DNA of 64,000 bases from an uncultured Mesonia sp. (GCA_947494545.1 CANLVH010000008.1:62001-126000), one strand, 5' to 3'; positions 1-10,800 are shown, numbered from the stretch's first letter. Numbers and translations are program-made. Notes: generated by a model not told the origin, from the sequence alone.

Positions 1-595
1 CTTCAATATTATCTTCATAACCAATTCCCACAACAAACTCGTTTCTAAAAAAGCCATCTGCGGTATAATTTTCTACCGGTTTGGTAAGCACATCACTGTT
101 CGGGATAAAAATATCGCGGCCGTTAAAAGTTTTTAAATGCGTGTACCGAAAGCTCAGCGCTCTTACTTTGCCAAAAATATCGCCAATCATAATCGTGTCG
201 TTAATATTGAAAGGCCTGTTGAATGCCAGAATAATTCCCGCCAAAAAGTTTTTTCCAATATCTTGAAACGCAAAACCAAGAACAATTGCAGCTCCGCCGG
301 CAGCAGTTAAAACACCTGCGGCTATTGCACTCCATCCGGCTACTTGTAAAGCAATCATTATGGCAATGATTACCAAAATTATTTTAATGGCTTGCGCCAA
401 AAAAGCAGCCATTAAAGGGTCTGTTGCTTTCCTCTTTATGCGTTTTTTGTAGATATTGCTAATAAATTGCGCAAAAAGGGTTCCTAAGGTAATTACCAAA
501 ATTGCCAAAACAACTTTTGGTAAAAAATCTAAAAACTTATAGTAGTATGTTGTTATTGCAGTTGCAAAACTTTCGGCTATATTTTGGTCTTTCAT
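1..595 (-). CDS. Mechanosensitive ion channel, MscS family (partial)
   Basis: The reading frame starts at an ATG whose first base is 595 and runs off the left edge of the window, so the C-terminal end is missing; about 198 residues are visible. After two hydrophobic segments comes a Gly/Ala-rich pore helix (AAGVLTAAGGAAIVLG) followed by FAFQDIGKNFLAG, the TM3 arrangement of MscS, then the start of the cytoplasmic beta domain (GDIFGKV, PNSDVLTKPVENYT). By family knowledge it is an inner-membrane channel that opens under hypo-osmotic membrane tension. It appears to be a single gene on the reverse strand. Family call is secure; the exact subfamily cannot be decided from the visible part. Confidence 0.93.
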   Translation of the reverse strand, partial: MKDQNIAESFATAITTYYYKFLDFLPKVVLAILVITLGTLFAQFISNIYKKRIKRKATDPLMAAFLAQAIKIILVIIAIMIALQVAGWSAIAAGVLTAAGGAAIVLGFAFQDIGKNFLAGIILAFNRPFNINDTIMIGDIFGKVRALSFRYTHLKTFNGRDIFIPNSDVLTKPVENYTADGFFRNEFVVGIGYEDNIE

Positions 596-663
596 TAAAC
601 TTGCAGTATTAAATGCGTTTTAGGCAACCAAAATATAACCACAATTTGTCTAAAACGAAGCAA

Positions 664-852
664 TTATTGCAAGTTATTTTGCAAATCTAAATTCCGCAGT
701 TCTTTTAAAAGTTGTTTTGCTTTATCGTTTAACCTGTCGCTTTTCTCTTTATTACGTGGTGCAATTTGATAAGCTTTCCGCATCAAAGCGCAATATTTTG
801 TTTTAAGTCGCTCTTTTCTATCTTTATTTTTTATCCAGTCGAACATCTTCAT
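664..852 (-). CDS. Small Lacal_2735-family protein
   Basis: A 62-residue, highly charged protein (MFDWIKNKDRKERLKTKYCAL at the N-terminus, then a Lys/Glu/Leu-rich helix). It resembles the short Lacal_2735 family common in Flavobacteriaceae, which begin with a Phe/Trp-Lys motif followed by a long basic helical hairpin; the function of that family is unknown. Two in-frame ATGs lie two codons apart (852 and 846); either could be the start. No signal peptide or membrane segment is seen. The gene stands alone between the MscS gene and a DUF4197 gene, all on the reverse strand. Confidence 0.7.
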   Translation of the reverse strand: MKMFDWIKNKDRKERLKTKYCALMRKAYQIAPRNKEKSDRLNDKAKQLLKELRNLDLQNNLQ

Positions 853-1024
853 TTCTTACTAACATCTTTGCTACAAAAATAAAACTTTAGATACTTTATA
901 TTTTGCTAAGCTTCGTTAAGCATTTAATAAAAAGAAGTCCGGGTGTTATGCGTTTAGTTAATAAATTAACACTTGTTTGCTTTTATATGCTGTTGTTTCT
1001 AAAAACAAGAAAGAATAGCTAAAT

Positions 1025-1738
1025 TTATTTATTGTCTTGCAAAGCAAAAACACGCCGAAGCAAATTGGTAGTACGCGCCCCAATATTTTCTCTAATTTCA
1101 ATTTCTTCTTTTGCAATCATTTTATACACGCCTTCCAAAGCTTCCTGTGTTACATAATCTGTCAAATCCGGATTTACATTTTGCGTAAACGGAATTTGAT
1201 TATAGCGCGAAATCAAATTATTCCAAATCTGGTCGGCTCCAACTTTTCCAAAAGAATTTTTAATAACCGGGTTAAATTTATCGTATAACGCCGTGCTGGT
1301 TTTATTCTGCAAATAAGCAGTTGCCGCCCGATTATCTCCCAACAAAATATTTTTGGCATCGGTAAAAGTCATTTCGCGCACCGCATTTACAAAAATTGGC
1401 GTTGCCTCGCTCACGGCATCTTCCGCAGCGCGGTTTAGGGCTTTAATTCCTTCATCGGCCAAGTTATCTAAACCAAGATCGCGCAAGCCTTTCTCCACTT
1501 TTTGCAATTCTGCAGGAAGCAAAATTTTTACCGCCTCGTTTTTATAAAAACCGTTTTCTTTGGTCAATTTTGCCACCTCTTTATCAATACCTTTTTGTAA
1601 GGCTTGTTTAAGTCCGTTAGCAATGTCTTCGTTAGACAAACCGTAGCCTTCTTGTGGCAAATTATCGGCAATAGTTTGCAATTCTGCGCAAGAATTTAAC
1701 GTAAAAATGCTAATTAAAACAAGTAGTATCTTTTTCAT
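1025..1738 (-). CDS. DUF4197 lipoprotein
   Basis: A 237-residue protein with a lipoprotein signal peptide (MKKILLVLISIFTLNSCAE; the Cys of the lipobox is residue 17), so probably an envelope lipoprotein. The rest matches the DUF4197 family: the region GLSNEDIANGLKQAL near residue 33 and the TDYVTQEALEGVYKMIAKEE stretch near the end are typical. The biochemical role of the family is not known. Two -7 boxes (TATATTTG and TACCTTTG on the reverse strand) lie 6-36 bases upstream, and a TTCCGTAAAG word lies just beyond them. It is transcribed away from IcmF. Confidence 0.85.
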   Translation of the reverse strand: MKKILLVLISIFTLNSCAELQTIADNLPQEGYGLSNEDIANGLKQALQKGIDKEVAKLTKENGFYKNEAVKILLPAELQKVEKGLRDLGLDNLADEGIKALNRAAEDAVSEATPIFVNAVREMTFTDAKNILLGDNRAATAYLQNKTSTALYDKFNPVIKNSFGKVGADQIWNNLISRYNQIPFTQNVNPDLTDYVTQEALEGVYKMIAKEEIEIRENIGARTTNLLRRVFALQDNK

Positions 1739-1743
1739 AATAA

Positions 1744-1774
1744 CAAATATAAAGTCGGTTAAAGTACAAAGGTA
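1744..1774 (-). promoter_or_regulatory. Two candidate -7 boxes for the DUF4197 gene
   Basis: Read on the reverse strand, TACCTTTG (1774-1767) and TATATTTG (1751-1744) both match the Bacteroidota -7 consensus TAnnTTTG and lie 28 and 5 bases before the start codon. The distal one leaves a normal leader and is the better candidate. No clear -33 TTG was found at the right spacing. Confidence 0.55.
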
Positions 1775-1860
1775 GCAGAATTCCGTAAAGCAATTTTAAT
1801 AATTTGGGCAAATTGCTTTTTTCGCTATCACTACAAAAGCAACCGGGCTTTCGGCTATAT

Positions 1861-1900
1861 CCTTAACTTTATTTTCGCTATCGCGCAAATAAAATTAAGG
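1861..1900. repeat. Long imperfect hairpin in the DUF4197-IcmF spacer
   Basis: The 354-base spacer 1739-2092 holds the DUF4197 promoter, one TTCCGTAAAG word (1781) and this hairpin. CCTTAACTTTATTT (1861-1874) pairs with AAATAAAATTAAGG (1887-1900) with one mismatch, around the loop TCGCTATCGCGC. It is flanked by TTTCGGCTATAT on the left and GATGCCGCCTCTATCCC on the right. It has no T-tract in the right place for a terminator of a neighbouring gene, since both neighbours are transcribed away from it. It may be one copy of an intergenic palindromic repeat; no second copy was seen in this window. Confidence 0.5.
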
Positions 1901-2092
1901 GATGCCGCCTCTATCCCTTTCGCAAAAACGACTAATTCCGCGTAAGCATAAAAGACGTTGTAAACAAAGATTAATTTAATTTTAAAGCAAACTTTGTAGC
2001 ATTTCAATCCTAATTATGGACTAAAGCCCGCAATTGGTTATAAAGTAAGAAGAATTTCTTAAATTTACAGCTTCAAAAAACGAATTATTCCT

Positions 2093-5000
2093 ATGGAAGA
2101 AGTAAAAATATATAAACCTAAACATAAAGTAAGAATTGTAACCGCAGCATCTTTATTTGACGGCCACGATGCCGCAATAAATGTAATGCGCAGAATTATT
2201 CAATCTACCGGCGTAGAAGTTATTCATTTGGGCCACGATCGTAGCGTAGATGAGGTTGTAAATACCGCTATACAAGAAGATGTAAACGCAATTGCAATGA
2301 CGTCTTACCAAGGCGGACATACCGAATATTTTAAGTATATGTACGATTTGTTGCAAGAACGCGGCGCCGGCCATATTAAGATTTTCGGAGGCGGCGGCGG
2401 CGTTATTTTGCCGGAAGAAATAAAGGAATTAGAAGATTACGGCATTACCCGCATTTATTCTCCAGACGATGGTAGAGAACTTGGTTTACAAGGAATGATA
2501 AACGATTTGGTACAACAAGCAGATTATGCCATTGGCGATAAGCTAGAAGTTGACCAAAAAGATTTAAAAGAGAAGAATTACGGCGCTATTGCTCGGGTTA
2601 TTTCTTCTGCAGAAAACTTCCCTGAAAAAGCAGAAAGCTTACTAGATAAAATTCATAAAGAAAACCAATCGAGTACAACACCGGTTTTAGGAATTACAGG
2701 AACCGGCGGCTCCGGAAAATCTTCGTTGGTAGATGAGTTGGTACGTCGTTTTTTGGTAGATTTTAAAGATAAAACCATAGGAATAATTTCTGTAGATCCT
2801 TCCAAAAGAAAAACCGGTGGCGCTTTGTTAGGAGACCGTATTAGAATGAATGCTATAAACTCCCCGCGCGTTTATATGCGCTCTTTGGCAACGCGACAGT
2901 CTAATTTGGCTTTGTCTAAACACGTGCGCGAAGCAGTACAGGTTTTAAAAGCGGCAAAATACGATTTGATTATTTTAGAAACTTCCGGTATTGGGCAAAG
3001 TGATACAGAAATTTTAGACCATTCTGACGTTTCTTTATACGTAATGACGCCAGAATTTGGTGCCGCTACGCAATTGGAAAAGATAGATATGTTAGATTTC
3101 GCAGATTTGGTGGCTATCAACAAATTTGACAAACGTGGCGCTTTAGATGCTTTGCGCGATGTAAAAAAACAATACAAACGCAACCATCTTTTATTTGACC
3201 AAGCAGATGATAAATTACCGGTTTTTGGAACAATCGCTTCGCAGTTTAACGACCCTGGAATGAACACGCTCTACAAAAAAATTATGGATGCGTTAGAAGA
3301 TAAAACCGATACAGGTCTAAAAAGCGATTACCACATATCGGATGAAATGTCTGAAAAGATTTATGTAATTCCGCCTAAGCGAGTACGTTATTTATCAGAA
3401 ATTTCCGAAAATAATCGCAGTTACGACGAAAAAGCAGAAGAGCAAGTCGAGGTAGCCCAAAAATTATATGGCGTTTACAAAAGTATTTTATCGTTATTGC
3501 CAAATCAGGCAGATAAAACGCCTTCTAGAAAAAGAGCGCAAGACGAAAGTGCGTATTTAACCAAAAACGGTTTAGACGAAGAGAAAATCCTTGAGTTGGT
3601 AGAAGAGGAAAACGATAAGCAATTAACAGAAATGCTAATTGCCCAGTTTAATAAAATTAAAATGGACTTTGATGCCTATAACTGGGAAGAAATTTTAAAA
3701 TGGAACAACACGGTTAAAAAATACCAAGACCCATTTTATAGTTTCAAAGTTCGGGATAAAGAAATTAAAATAGAAACCCATACCGAGTCCCTTTCGCATA
3801 CACAAATTCCTAAAGTGGCTTTGCCAAAATATAAAGCTTGGGGAGATTTACTGCAATGGATTTTACAAGAGAACGTACCCGGAGAATTTCCGTACACGGC
3901 AGGTTTATATCCGTTTAAACGCCAGGGCGAAGACCCAACAAGAATGTTTGCCGGAGAAGGCGGACCGGAGCGTACCAACAGACGTTTTCATTATGTGAGT
4001 TTAGGCTTGCCGGCAAAACGTCTTTCTACCGCATTTGATTCGGTTACGCTTTACGGAAACGACCCGGATCACCGTCCGGATATTTACGGAAAAATTGGTA
4101 ATGCCGGGGTTTCAATTTGCTGTTTAGACGATGCTAAAAAATTGTATTCCGGATTTGATTTGGCAGACAAACTTACCTCGGTAAGTATGACGATAAACGG
4201 TCCGGCACCAATGCTTTTGGGTTTTTTTATGAATGCCGCCATAGACCAACAATGTGAAAAATACATTAAAGAAAACGGTCTGGAAGACGAAGTAGAGAAG
4301 AAAATTGCTAAAATTTATAAAAAAAGCGGTTTAGAACGTCCGCAATATAGAGGCGAACTTCCTGAAGGCAACAACGGTTTAGGTTTGATGCTACTTGGGG
4401 TAACCGGAGATCGTGTTTTGCCAAAAGATGTGTACGAAAAAATTAAAAAAGAAACCATTGCCGTTGTGCGTGGTACCGTGCAAGCAGACATTTTAAAAGA
4501 AGACCAGGCGCAAAATACCTGTATTTTCTCTACAGAATTTGCTTTGCGTTTAATGGGCGATGTGCAAGAATATTTTATAGAGAATAAAGTGCGTAACTTT
4601 TATTCGGTTTCTATTTCCGGATACCATATTGCAGAAGCCGGCGCCAATCCTATTACACAGTTGGCTTTAACTTTGGCAAATGGTTTCACTTACGTGGAAT
4701 ATTACTTGAGTCGCGGAATGGATATCAACAAATTTGGTCCTAACCTTTCTTTCTTTTTCTCTAACGGAATAGATCCTGAATACGCAGTAATTGGTCGGGT
4801 TGCAAGAAGAATTTGGTCTAAAGCTTTAAAACATAAATACGGCGCCAATCCGCGTGCGCAAATGTTGAAATACCATATTCAAACTTCGGGCAGATCTTTA
4901 CACGCACAAGAAATAGACTTTAACGATATTAGAACCACTTTGCAAGCTTTATACGCTATTTACGATAACTGTAACTCCTTGCACACCAATGCATACGACG

Positions 5001-5569
5001 AAGCAATTACCACGCCAACCGAAGATTCTGTACGACGCGCAATGGCTATTCAATTAATTATCAATAAAGAATTAGGATTAGCGAAAAACGAAAACCCAAT
5101 TCAAGGCTCGTTTATTATAGAAGAATTAACCGAGTTGGTAGAGGAAGCCGTTTTACAAGAGTTTGACAGAATTACAGAGCGCGGCGGCGTTTTAGGAGCA
5201 ATGGAAACCATGTACCAGCGTTCTAAAATTCAGGAAGAAAGCTTGTATTATGAGAAACTTAAACATAGTGGAGAATTCCCGATTATTGGCGTAAATACGT
5301 TCTTGAGCAGTAAAGGTTCGCCAACGGTAACGCCGGGAGAAGTTATTAGAGCTACAGAAGAGGAGAAGCAATTCCAAATCAAAACTTTAGAAAAGCTGCA
5401 TAAAACCTATGAAGATAGTGCAGACGAAGCTTTAGAAAAAGTAAAAGATGCTGCCATTCACAACCAAAATATGTTTGAAGAATTAATGGAAGCAACCAAA
5501 GTTTGTTCTTTAGGCCAAATAACCGAAGCTTTATTTGAAGTAGGCGGACAGTATAGAAGAAATATGTAA
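2093..5569 (+). CDS. icmF: Fused isobutyryl-CoA/methylmalonyl-type mutase IcmF
   Basis: A 1158-residue three-part protein. Residues about 12-145 form a B12-binding domain ([13 protein letters not shown], then TSYQGGH and [12 protein letters not shown]). Residues about 195-420 form a MeaB-like G-protein chaperone with a Walker A motif GTGGSGKSS near residue 200 and a [16 protein letters not shown] switch. The C-terminal half is the acyl-CoA mutase barrel ([21 protein letters not shown]). This order, chaperone between the two mutase parts, defines IcmF, which interconverts isobutyryl-CoA and n-butyryl-CoA using adenosylcobalamin; related fusions act on isovaleryl-CoA. It is cytoplasmic. It stands alone on the forward strand and carries two copies of the TTTACGGAA word. 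The exact substrate cannot be fixed from sequence. Confidence 0.93.
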   Translation: MEEVKIYKPKHKVRIVTAASLFDGHDAAINVMRRIIQSTGVEVIHLGHDRSVDEVVNTAIQEDVNAIAMTSYQGGHTEYFKYMYDLLQERGAGHIKIFGGGGGVILPEEIKELEDYGITRIYSPDDGRELGLQGMINDLVQQADYAIGDKLEVDQKDLKEKNYGAIARVISSAENFPEKAESLLDKIHKENQSSTTPVLGITGTGGSGKSSLVDELVRRFLVDFKDKTIGIISVDPSKRKTGGALLGDRIRMNAINSPRVYMRSLATRQSNLALSKHVREAVQVLKAAKYDLIILETSGIGQSDTEILDHSDVSLYVMTPEFGAATQLEKIDMLDFADLVAINKFDKRGALDALRDVKKQYKRNHLLFDQADDKLPVFGTIASQFNDPGMNTLYKKIMDALEDKTDTGLKSDYHISDEMSEKIYVIPPKRVRYLSEISENNRSYDEKAEEQVEVAQKLYGVYKSILSLLPNQADKTPSRKRAQDESAYLTKNGLDEEKILELVEEENDKQLTEMLIAQFNKIKMDFDAYNWEEILKWNNTVKKYQDPFYSFKVRDKEIKIETHTESLSHTQIPKVALPKYKAWGDLLQWILQENVPGEFPYTAGLYPFKRQGEDPTRMFAGEGGPERTNRRFHYVSLGLPAKRLSTAFDSVTLYGNDPDHRPDIYGKIGNAGVSICCLDDAKKLYSGFDLADKLTSVSMTINGPAPMLLGFFMNAAIDQQCEKYIKENGLEDEVEKKIAKIYKKSGLERPQYRGELPEGNNGLGLMLLGVTGDRVLPKDVYEKIKKETIAVVRGTVQADILKEDQAQNTCIFSTEFALRLMGDVQEYFIENKVRNFYSVSISGYHIAEAGANPITQLALTLANGFTYVEYYLSRGMDINKFGPNLSFFFSNGIDPEYAVIGRVARRIWSKALKHKYGANPRAQMLKYHIQTSGRSLHAQEIDFNDIRTTLQALYAIYDNCNSLHTNAYDEAITTPTEDSVRRAMAIQLIINKELGLAKNENPIQGSFIIEELTELVEEAVLQEFDRITERGGVLGAMETMYQRSKIQEESLYYEKLKHSGEFPIIGVNTFLSSKGSPTVTPGEVIRATEEEKQFQIKTLEKLHKTYEDSADEALEKVKDAAIHNQNMFEELMEATKVCSLGQITEALFEVGGQYRRNM

Positions 5570-5578
5570 GCAGAGAGC

Positions 5579-5612
5579 CGCTTTAAGCAAGCCAAATGGC
5601 TTGCTTAAAGCG
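5579..5612. repeat. Perfect 34-bp inverted repeat
   Basis: CGCTTTAAGCAAGCC (5579-5593) and GGCTTGCTTAAAGCG (5598-5612) are exact complements around the 4-base centre AAAT. It begins 9 bases after the icmF stop codon, so it may stabilise or end the icmF transcript, but no T-tract follows directly. A long perfect stem with a tiny loop is also the form of repeat-element hairpins. Confidence 0.8.
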
Positions 5613-5624
5613 TGCGAATCGCTT

Positions 5625-5660
5625 ATCCCGAAGAGGAACGATTTCGGGATCTTTTGATTT
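5625..5660 (+). terminator. Candidate terminator hairpin after icmF
   Basis: ATCCCGAA (5625-5632) pairs exactly with TTCGGGAT (5643-5650) around a 10-base loop and is followed by CTTTTGATTTTATC, a T-rich tract. It lies 56 bases past the icmF stop, just after the perfect inverted repeat, and is the more terminator-like of the two hairpins. Confidence 0.5.
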
Positions 5661-6104
5661 TATCTCAAAAACTTTTTGTCCGATCTAATTATAAGAAAGT
5701 TCAAAGATTGTCAATGATAGTAATCCCGAATTTTTATCGAAATTATATCGAGAATAGGTTTTTACGTTACAAATTTTTTTCAATTTCATACGTGCGGAAC
5801 TACTCAGACAAACATGATTTTGTTACGTTGAACTCAGGTTCGTAGGTTTTTGAATTCTTTTCTTTAGCAACTTCTTACTTTATTATGAAAAAAATACTAC
5901 TTCTACTTGCAAAAATTATTTGTTTACTGGCTACAAGTCACGGACAGTTATAATATCTCTAAAAGTTCAGCCTCATTTGGTTTAATTAAGTATTTTGTAT
6001 TTCTTCTATCGAAAACAACTATAATTTAATTTTTGGTTTGATTATATTCGGCATATATTTAATAAAAAACAACTCCAGACCATAAAACTGTTTCTTCTTT
6101 TTTT
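5661..6104. other. Gene-poor junction left of the Wadjet operon
   Basis: This stretch between the icmF hairpins and the first Wadjet gene holds no convincing gene. It contains one signal-peptide-like fragment (separate entry) and a very AT-rich 150-base region that must hold the operon promoter; no exact TAnnTTTG box was found close to the start. A 77-codon open frame at 5612-5845 begins inside the inverted repeat and looks random. The composition and the gene fragment suggest a recombination junction. Confidence 0.5.
5885..5953 (+). pseudogene. Signal-peptide remnant of a lost secreted protein
   Basis: An ATG opens 22 codons reading MKKILLLLAKIICLLATSHG then QL and a stop. This is a textbook Bacteroidota signal peptide (MKK, hydrophobic core, small residues, cleavage before Gln) with nothing behind it. 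I infer that the body of the gene was lost, perhaps when the neighbouring Wadjet operon arrived. It could also be a chance frame, because AT-rich DNA gives hydrophobic codons easily. Confidence 0.4.
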
Positions 6105-7301
6105 ATGATCACTTTCCACGACATCAAAGAATTGCTTACCGCCCTAAAAAGGGAGGAAAAGTTGCTTGCCGAAATGTTCAGCAAACGCAAATCTTTAGAT
6201 TATAAAGTGAGCGATGCCATAGAATTGGTGGATTATGACGAGGCGCGTATTGAATTTTTGACCGGTCGGGGCGTTATTCGGGAGAATGCCGGGTTTTTGG
6301 AGTTGGATGACCAGTATTTGGAATTTTTTGAGCAGGTGCTGGACGTAAACGAAGAAATCAACCTCTCTTATATCGATGAAAACATCAAAAGCATCAAAGA
6401 GCATATTGATTACTTCCTGAACGAAACCAACGAAAACAGGAAATACGGCTATTTAAAATTCATTAAAAAAACCTTTAGGAAAATAGGCGTGGTTACCTTG
6501 CGTAGTGTGGTCGATTTAAGGCGCAACATCGAGAATACCTTTAAGAACGAACCCAATTACAAAAACAAGCAACTCAAATTAGAGAACCTGGACGGAAAAA
6601 GGTCTTTGGTGCTCCGTTTAATCGGACAAACTTTGTCTTTGTTGGACGAGGAAGAACGCACGTTTTTTAACCGAGCATTAGATGAAGAATTAAAACGGAT
6701 CATCGTTGAGTTGAAACTACAGCTCCGGGAAGCTTCGCACAATTTGATTGAAATAGAAAAGCAGATCATCGATTACCTGAACCAAATAAAACACCAAGGG
6801 AAATTTATCGAAAAGCTGCGGAAACTCAAATACCTGAAAGACCATTTTACCATCGTGGCCGAAACCGATATTAAAAGTGTTTTGGGGCGGCAAAATTTGG
6901 TGATTTTTGAACCACGTACCACCGAGCCTTTAAAACTGTCCTTAAATCTTTTACGGGAAAACGAACAGGCTTTTGCATCGATAAAAAGAATTGCCAAAAA
7001 TTACCTCAACAGGAAATTTTTTCAACCCGAACTGGCAGATAGCATTTCAGACGAATATCTAGAAAATGCGGTAGAAGAAGAAGTTATGATCAACCTAGAA
7101 GAGGTGAAAAACCGGTTTACAGCCACCGGAGACCAATTATTCAATTTTATTATGAATTATGATTTCTTAAAAGAAGTAAGCTTTAAAGAACGCGTAACCC
7201 TATTTTGCCAATTGGTTTCCCAATACGAACAAGAACTACAAATTAAAGAAGAATTTTTAACCACAAAAGGTGTTGAATACGCCATTGTTTATTCCAAATA
7301 A
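6105..7301 (+). CDS. jetA: Wadjet JetA / MksF-like kleisin subunit
   Basis: A 398-residue, soluble, strongly helical protein with no recognisable enzyme motif. The N-terminal 80 residues look like a winged-helix domain (MITFHDIKELLTALKREEKLLAEMF... VIRENAGFLELDDQYLEFFEQVL), and residues about 160-250 are a charged helical region, the layout of an MksF-type kleisin. The call rests mainly on position: it opens a four-gene operon whose third gene is an SMC-type ATPase and fourth a TOPRIM protein, the order jetA-B-C-D of Wadjet. The next gene starts 2 bases after the stop. By family knowledge it bridges the two heads of the SMC dimer in the cytoplasm. Confidence 0.75.
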   Translation: MITFHDIKELLTALKREEKLLAEMFSKRKSLDYKVSDAIELVDYDEARIEFLTGRGVIRENAGFLELDDQYLEFFEQVLDVNEEINLSYIDENIKSIKEHIDYFLNETNENRKYGYLKFIKKTFRKIGVVTLRSVVDLRRNIENTFKNEPNYKNKQLKLENLDGKRSLVLRLIGQTLSLLDEEERTFFNRALDEELKRIIVELKLQLREASHNLIEIEKQIIDYLNQIKHQGKFIEKLRKLKYLKDHFTIVAETDIKSVLGRQNLVIFEPRTTEPLKLSLNLLRENEQAFASIKRIAKNYLNRKFFQPELADSISDEYLENAVEEEVMINLEEVKNRFTATGDQLFNFIMNYDFLKEVSFKERVTLFCQLVSQYEQELQIKEEFLTTKGVEYAIVYSK

Positions 7302-7303
7302 GT

Positions 7304-7876
7304 ATGACGACCAAATACACTTCAGAGATATTCGAGCTGTTGCGCAGGGGGCAATTTATCTGTTCCAATAGCCCAGGCAATGAGATCCAGACGCTTTACA
7401 ATGTATTGGAAGACCAACATACTTTTGAGGAATTACAAGATTATTTCCTTCAAATAAATTATAAGCTCGAGTACGGCAACGAGTATTTTTACTTTAGCCG
7501 TGCCGAAAAAACCGCCGACCTTGATAGGAAGCTGGGAAAAGCCTTTGGATGGATAGATATACTGGATTTTCTAAAGACCTTCGACTCATCTTTTGACATT
7601 GGGTTTCGGTTTACGCCCGCCGAAATCGTTAATCAATTAAAAAACAACGCCGATTTAAAAGGCAAGTTGGACAGCCTAAAAAGAATTGGCGTAGAGAAGA
7701 AAAACCATTCCGAAAGAGTTAAAAAATTAATCGAAAAACTGGAAAAAGACAATTTTGTTGCTTTGGAAAATGAAATTACCGAAACCTATAAAGTACTTAC
7801 GTCTTTCAATTACCTCAAAGAATTGGTAACCAGCATAAACATTCCGGAAGAAATAGAAAATGAGATACCTGAATAA
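7304..7876 (+). CDS. jetB: Wadjet JetB / MksE-like KITE subunit
   Basis: A 190-residue protein with the size and layout of MksE/JetB: an N-terminal helix-rich winged-helix region (SEIFELLRRGQFICSNS, QTLYNVLEDQHTFEELQDYF) followed by YFYFSRAE, where a beta hairpin is expected, then a second winged helix and a C-terminal charged helix. The N-terminal phrase LLRRGQFICSNS is typical of annotated condensin MksE proteins in Bacteroidota. It starts 2 bases after jetA and overlaps jetC by 17 bases, so the three are translated together. It would sit on the kleisin near the SMC heads. Confidence 0.78.
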   Translation: MTTKYTSEIFELLRRGQFICSNSPGNEIQTLYNVLEDQHTFEELQDYFLQINYKLEYGNEYFYFSRAEKTADLDRKLGKAFGWIDILDFLKTFDSSFDIGFRFTPAEIVNQLKNNADLKGKLDSLKRIGVEKKNHSERVKKLIEKLEKDNFVALENEITETYKVLTSFNYLKELVTSINIPEEIENEIPE

Positions 7877-10800
7877 AATAATATTTATCAATAGTGCCTC
7901 GGTAAAATATGCCGAAATGGAACTGGATGGCAACGTACATTTGATAGGCACGCAAGGCGTGGGGAAAAGTACACTTTTGCGTGCCATCTTGTTTTTTTAC
8001 AACGCCCATAAAACCAAATTGGGGATCCCACGTGAGAAAAAGGGTTTTGATGAATATTATTTCTCCTACCAAAACTCGTATATCATTTATGAAATCGTGA
8101 AAAACGATATTCCGTTTTGTGTCCTGGCCTATAAAATAAACGGAAAAGTGGCCTATCGTTTCTTCAATTCGGCTTATAAAAAAGAGTTGTTTATCGATGA
8201 AAACAACAGGGCTTTTGAGAGTTGGGAAAAGATCCGGATGGCTTTTGGGAAAAACATTTATTACACGCCCATTGTTGCGAGTTATGAGGATTTCAGAAGG
8301 ATTATCTATGGTGATAACAAAGGTCTAAAGAGCGAGTTCCGGAAATATGCCTTGATCGAGAGCAAGCAATATCAAAATATACCCAGAACCATCCAAAATG
8401 TGTTTTTAAATTCTAATTTGGAAGCGCAATTTATAAAAGATACTATCATTAAATCCTTGAATGAGGAAGAGTATGCGATAGACTTGGAAAATTATGCAAA
8501 AAACCACCTTCGCGATTTTGAAAGCCAGCTGAACGATATTAAAATCTGGTCTAAAAAGAACAAAAAAGGACAGATTGTTGTACGAAAACAAGCCGATAAA
8601 ATTATTGATAAATACCGGGTTTTCAATTATCTAAAACGGGAAAAGAAAAGCTTGGCACGGCAATTGGCGGCCAGAATGAACTTTATAGAAAGAGAAAAAC
8701 CGGCCGTGTTGTCCAATTTCAAAAGAGAACAAATTGCGCTTGATCAACTATTTCAAGAAATCAGGAACCTGGAAGACTTGCACAAAAAACGGGAGCAAAA
8801 ACTGGTCTCGGATATAGACCATATCAAAAAAGAACTTAAAAAAGCACGGGAAAAGCAAAAGGATTATGAAGTCCGCGGCATCGAAGCTGTAATTAAAAAA
8901 GTTGCTGAAAAAGAAGGCTTGATTTTCGAAAAAGTAGGCTTAACAAACGAGCGGAATTTGTTGAATTCCAAATTTGCTGAAATCAGTCAAAAGTTTGAAG
9001 CTTTAATGGCGCAGGAAAGAAATCGGCAGCAGGAACTTTTGAACGCCAAAAATGCAGAAATCAATAAAACGGTTGGCGAATTTGCAGATCGTAAAAATGA
9101 TCTTTTGGAGACCTATGAAAAGCTGATCAAACAGGTAATTGAAAATGGCCAGGAACAAAAAGAAGCGGCCAAAAATGCACTGAATGAAATTCTTGAGGAA
9201 GAAAACCGTATAAAAAGGCAAAAAGCAGAATTAAAACATCAACGTTTTTTTGGTACTGAAATAGAAGCAACCGAAAAAGAAAAAACAGCTATAGAAAAGG
9301 AAATTTATAATACCGAAAACAATACAAAAGCCACAAAAAGTGAAATAAATACCCTGAGGAAAGAATGGACATTGGAAGAAAAAGATTTGGAGCGCGATAT
9401 TGCTCTGAAAATTGAAAAAGCCAAAGAGAAACAACAAAAGCTATCGGAACAGATTCAACATATCGAAAAGAATATAAACCAAAGCAAGTCTTCTTTCTAC
9501 GGCTGGTTGAACGATAATGTGCCCAATTGGCAAAACAACATTGGTAAAATAGCAGATGAAGATGAAGTGCTGTTCAATACCGAACTGAATCCGAGTTTGA
9601 GCGATGCCGAAAACGCTACTTTTTATGGCGTAAAACTTAACCTGAATGCTTTGCGACGCCGAGTAAAATCGGAAAAAGAATACCGGCAGGAAATCGCCAT
9701 TCTTAAAAATAATGCAGGCGAAGCCCGAAAAAGCATTGCCAAGCTGGAAAACGAAAAAGAGAACGATAGGCAAAAACTAAAAAGAAAATTCAGGAAAAAA
9801 TTAAAAGGCCTGGAAGAAAGCATCGCCGAAAACGAATACAAGTTGTCCCAAAGCGAAGGGAGATTAGATAAGATCAAACTCAACCTTGACGATTGGCTGG
9901 AAGAAAGCAAATCGGAGAAGAAAAACCAAGTGGAAAAACTGGAAAACGAGTTGGAAGCGGTTACTTCCAAAAAATTGAAGGCCGCAACACATCTGGACGA
10001 ACTAAAGAAAAGCCTTGGCCGAAAGATCAGTTTAAAGGAAACCGAACGGAAAAAGGAGGTCGGGGCCTTAGAGAACGAAAAACAACTTCGGATTGCTGAA
10101 TTGGAGAAATCCATTGCTAAAAACAAGCAGAAATCCGAAAGGCGTATGGAGGAACTCAAAAAGCAGCAAATTTCTGCGCTAGAAGACAAAGGTGCAGACA
10201 CCCAACGCTTGCAGGAAATAGAAAAGGAACTAGATCAATTGGAATCGTCTTTAACTTTTATAGGACAGAACGAAACACTGGTTATTGAATACAAGAAAGA
10301 CAAACGGGAACTTTTGGACAAGGTGCCTGAAATGAGGGCAGAAAAGACCGGTTTGGAGAAAAAGCGAGCAAATATCGCCGCAGTTCATAAAACCGAGCTG
10401 GACAAGAACAATGAAAAACTAAGGAAGCAAAAGCTTTTTGTAAATTCTTTGGAAGGCGAGCTCAAAAAATACGACGGCGATTTGGAAAGTTTTGAAAAAT
10501 TTCAAAAATCGGATGCTTTTAGGGATGTTCGGGCAGAATTTTCTGAGACCTTGGAAGAAAAGGAAACTTCAAAACTTGCAACTGCTCTTGTTTCAGCTAT
10601 AAACGAAAACCATTATAAAAGTATTGAGACCTTCAAGCAACTGCAGCAGGCCATCAACGCGTTTATAGGCAACTTTGGTGAAAGCAATATTTTCCGGTTC
10701 AAGGTAAAGTTGAACACCGATGAAGATTTCTTGGGTTTCGCCAGAGATCTAAAAGAATTTATTGAAGAAGACAAAATCAATGAGTTTGAAAATCGGGTGA

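Noticed and set aside
1790-2092. A cobalamin riboswitch ahead of the B12-dependent icmF
   Set aside because: No B12-box-like sequence was found; the spacer hairpin is of a different kind, and B12-dependent mutases are not usual targets.
5612-5845. A 77-codon open frame on the + strand
   Set aside because: It starts inside the perfect inverted repeat, has no recognisable domain and no promoter, and the composition looks like intergenic DNA.
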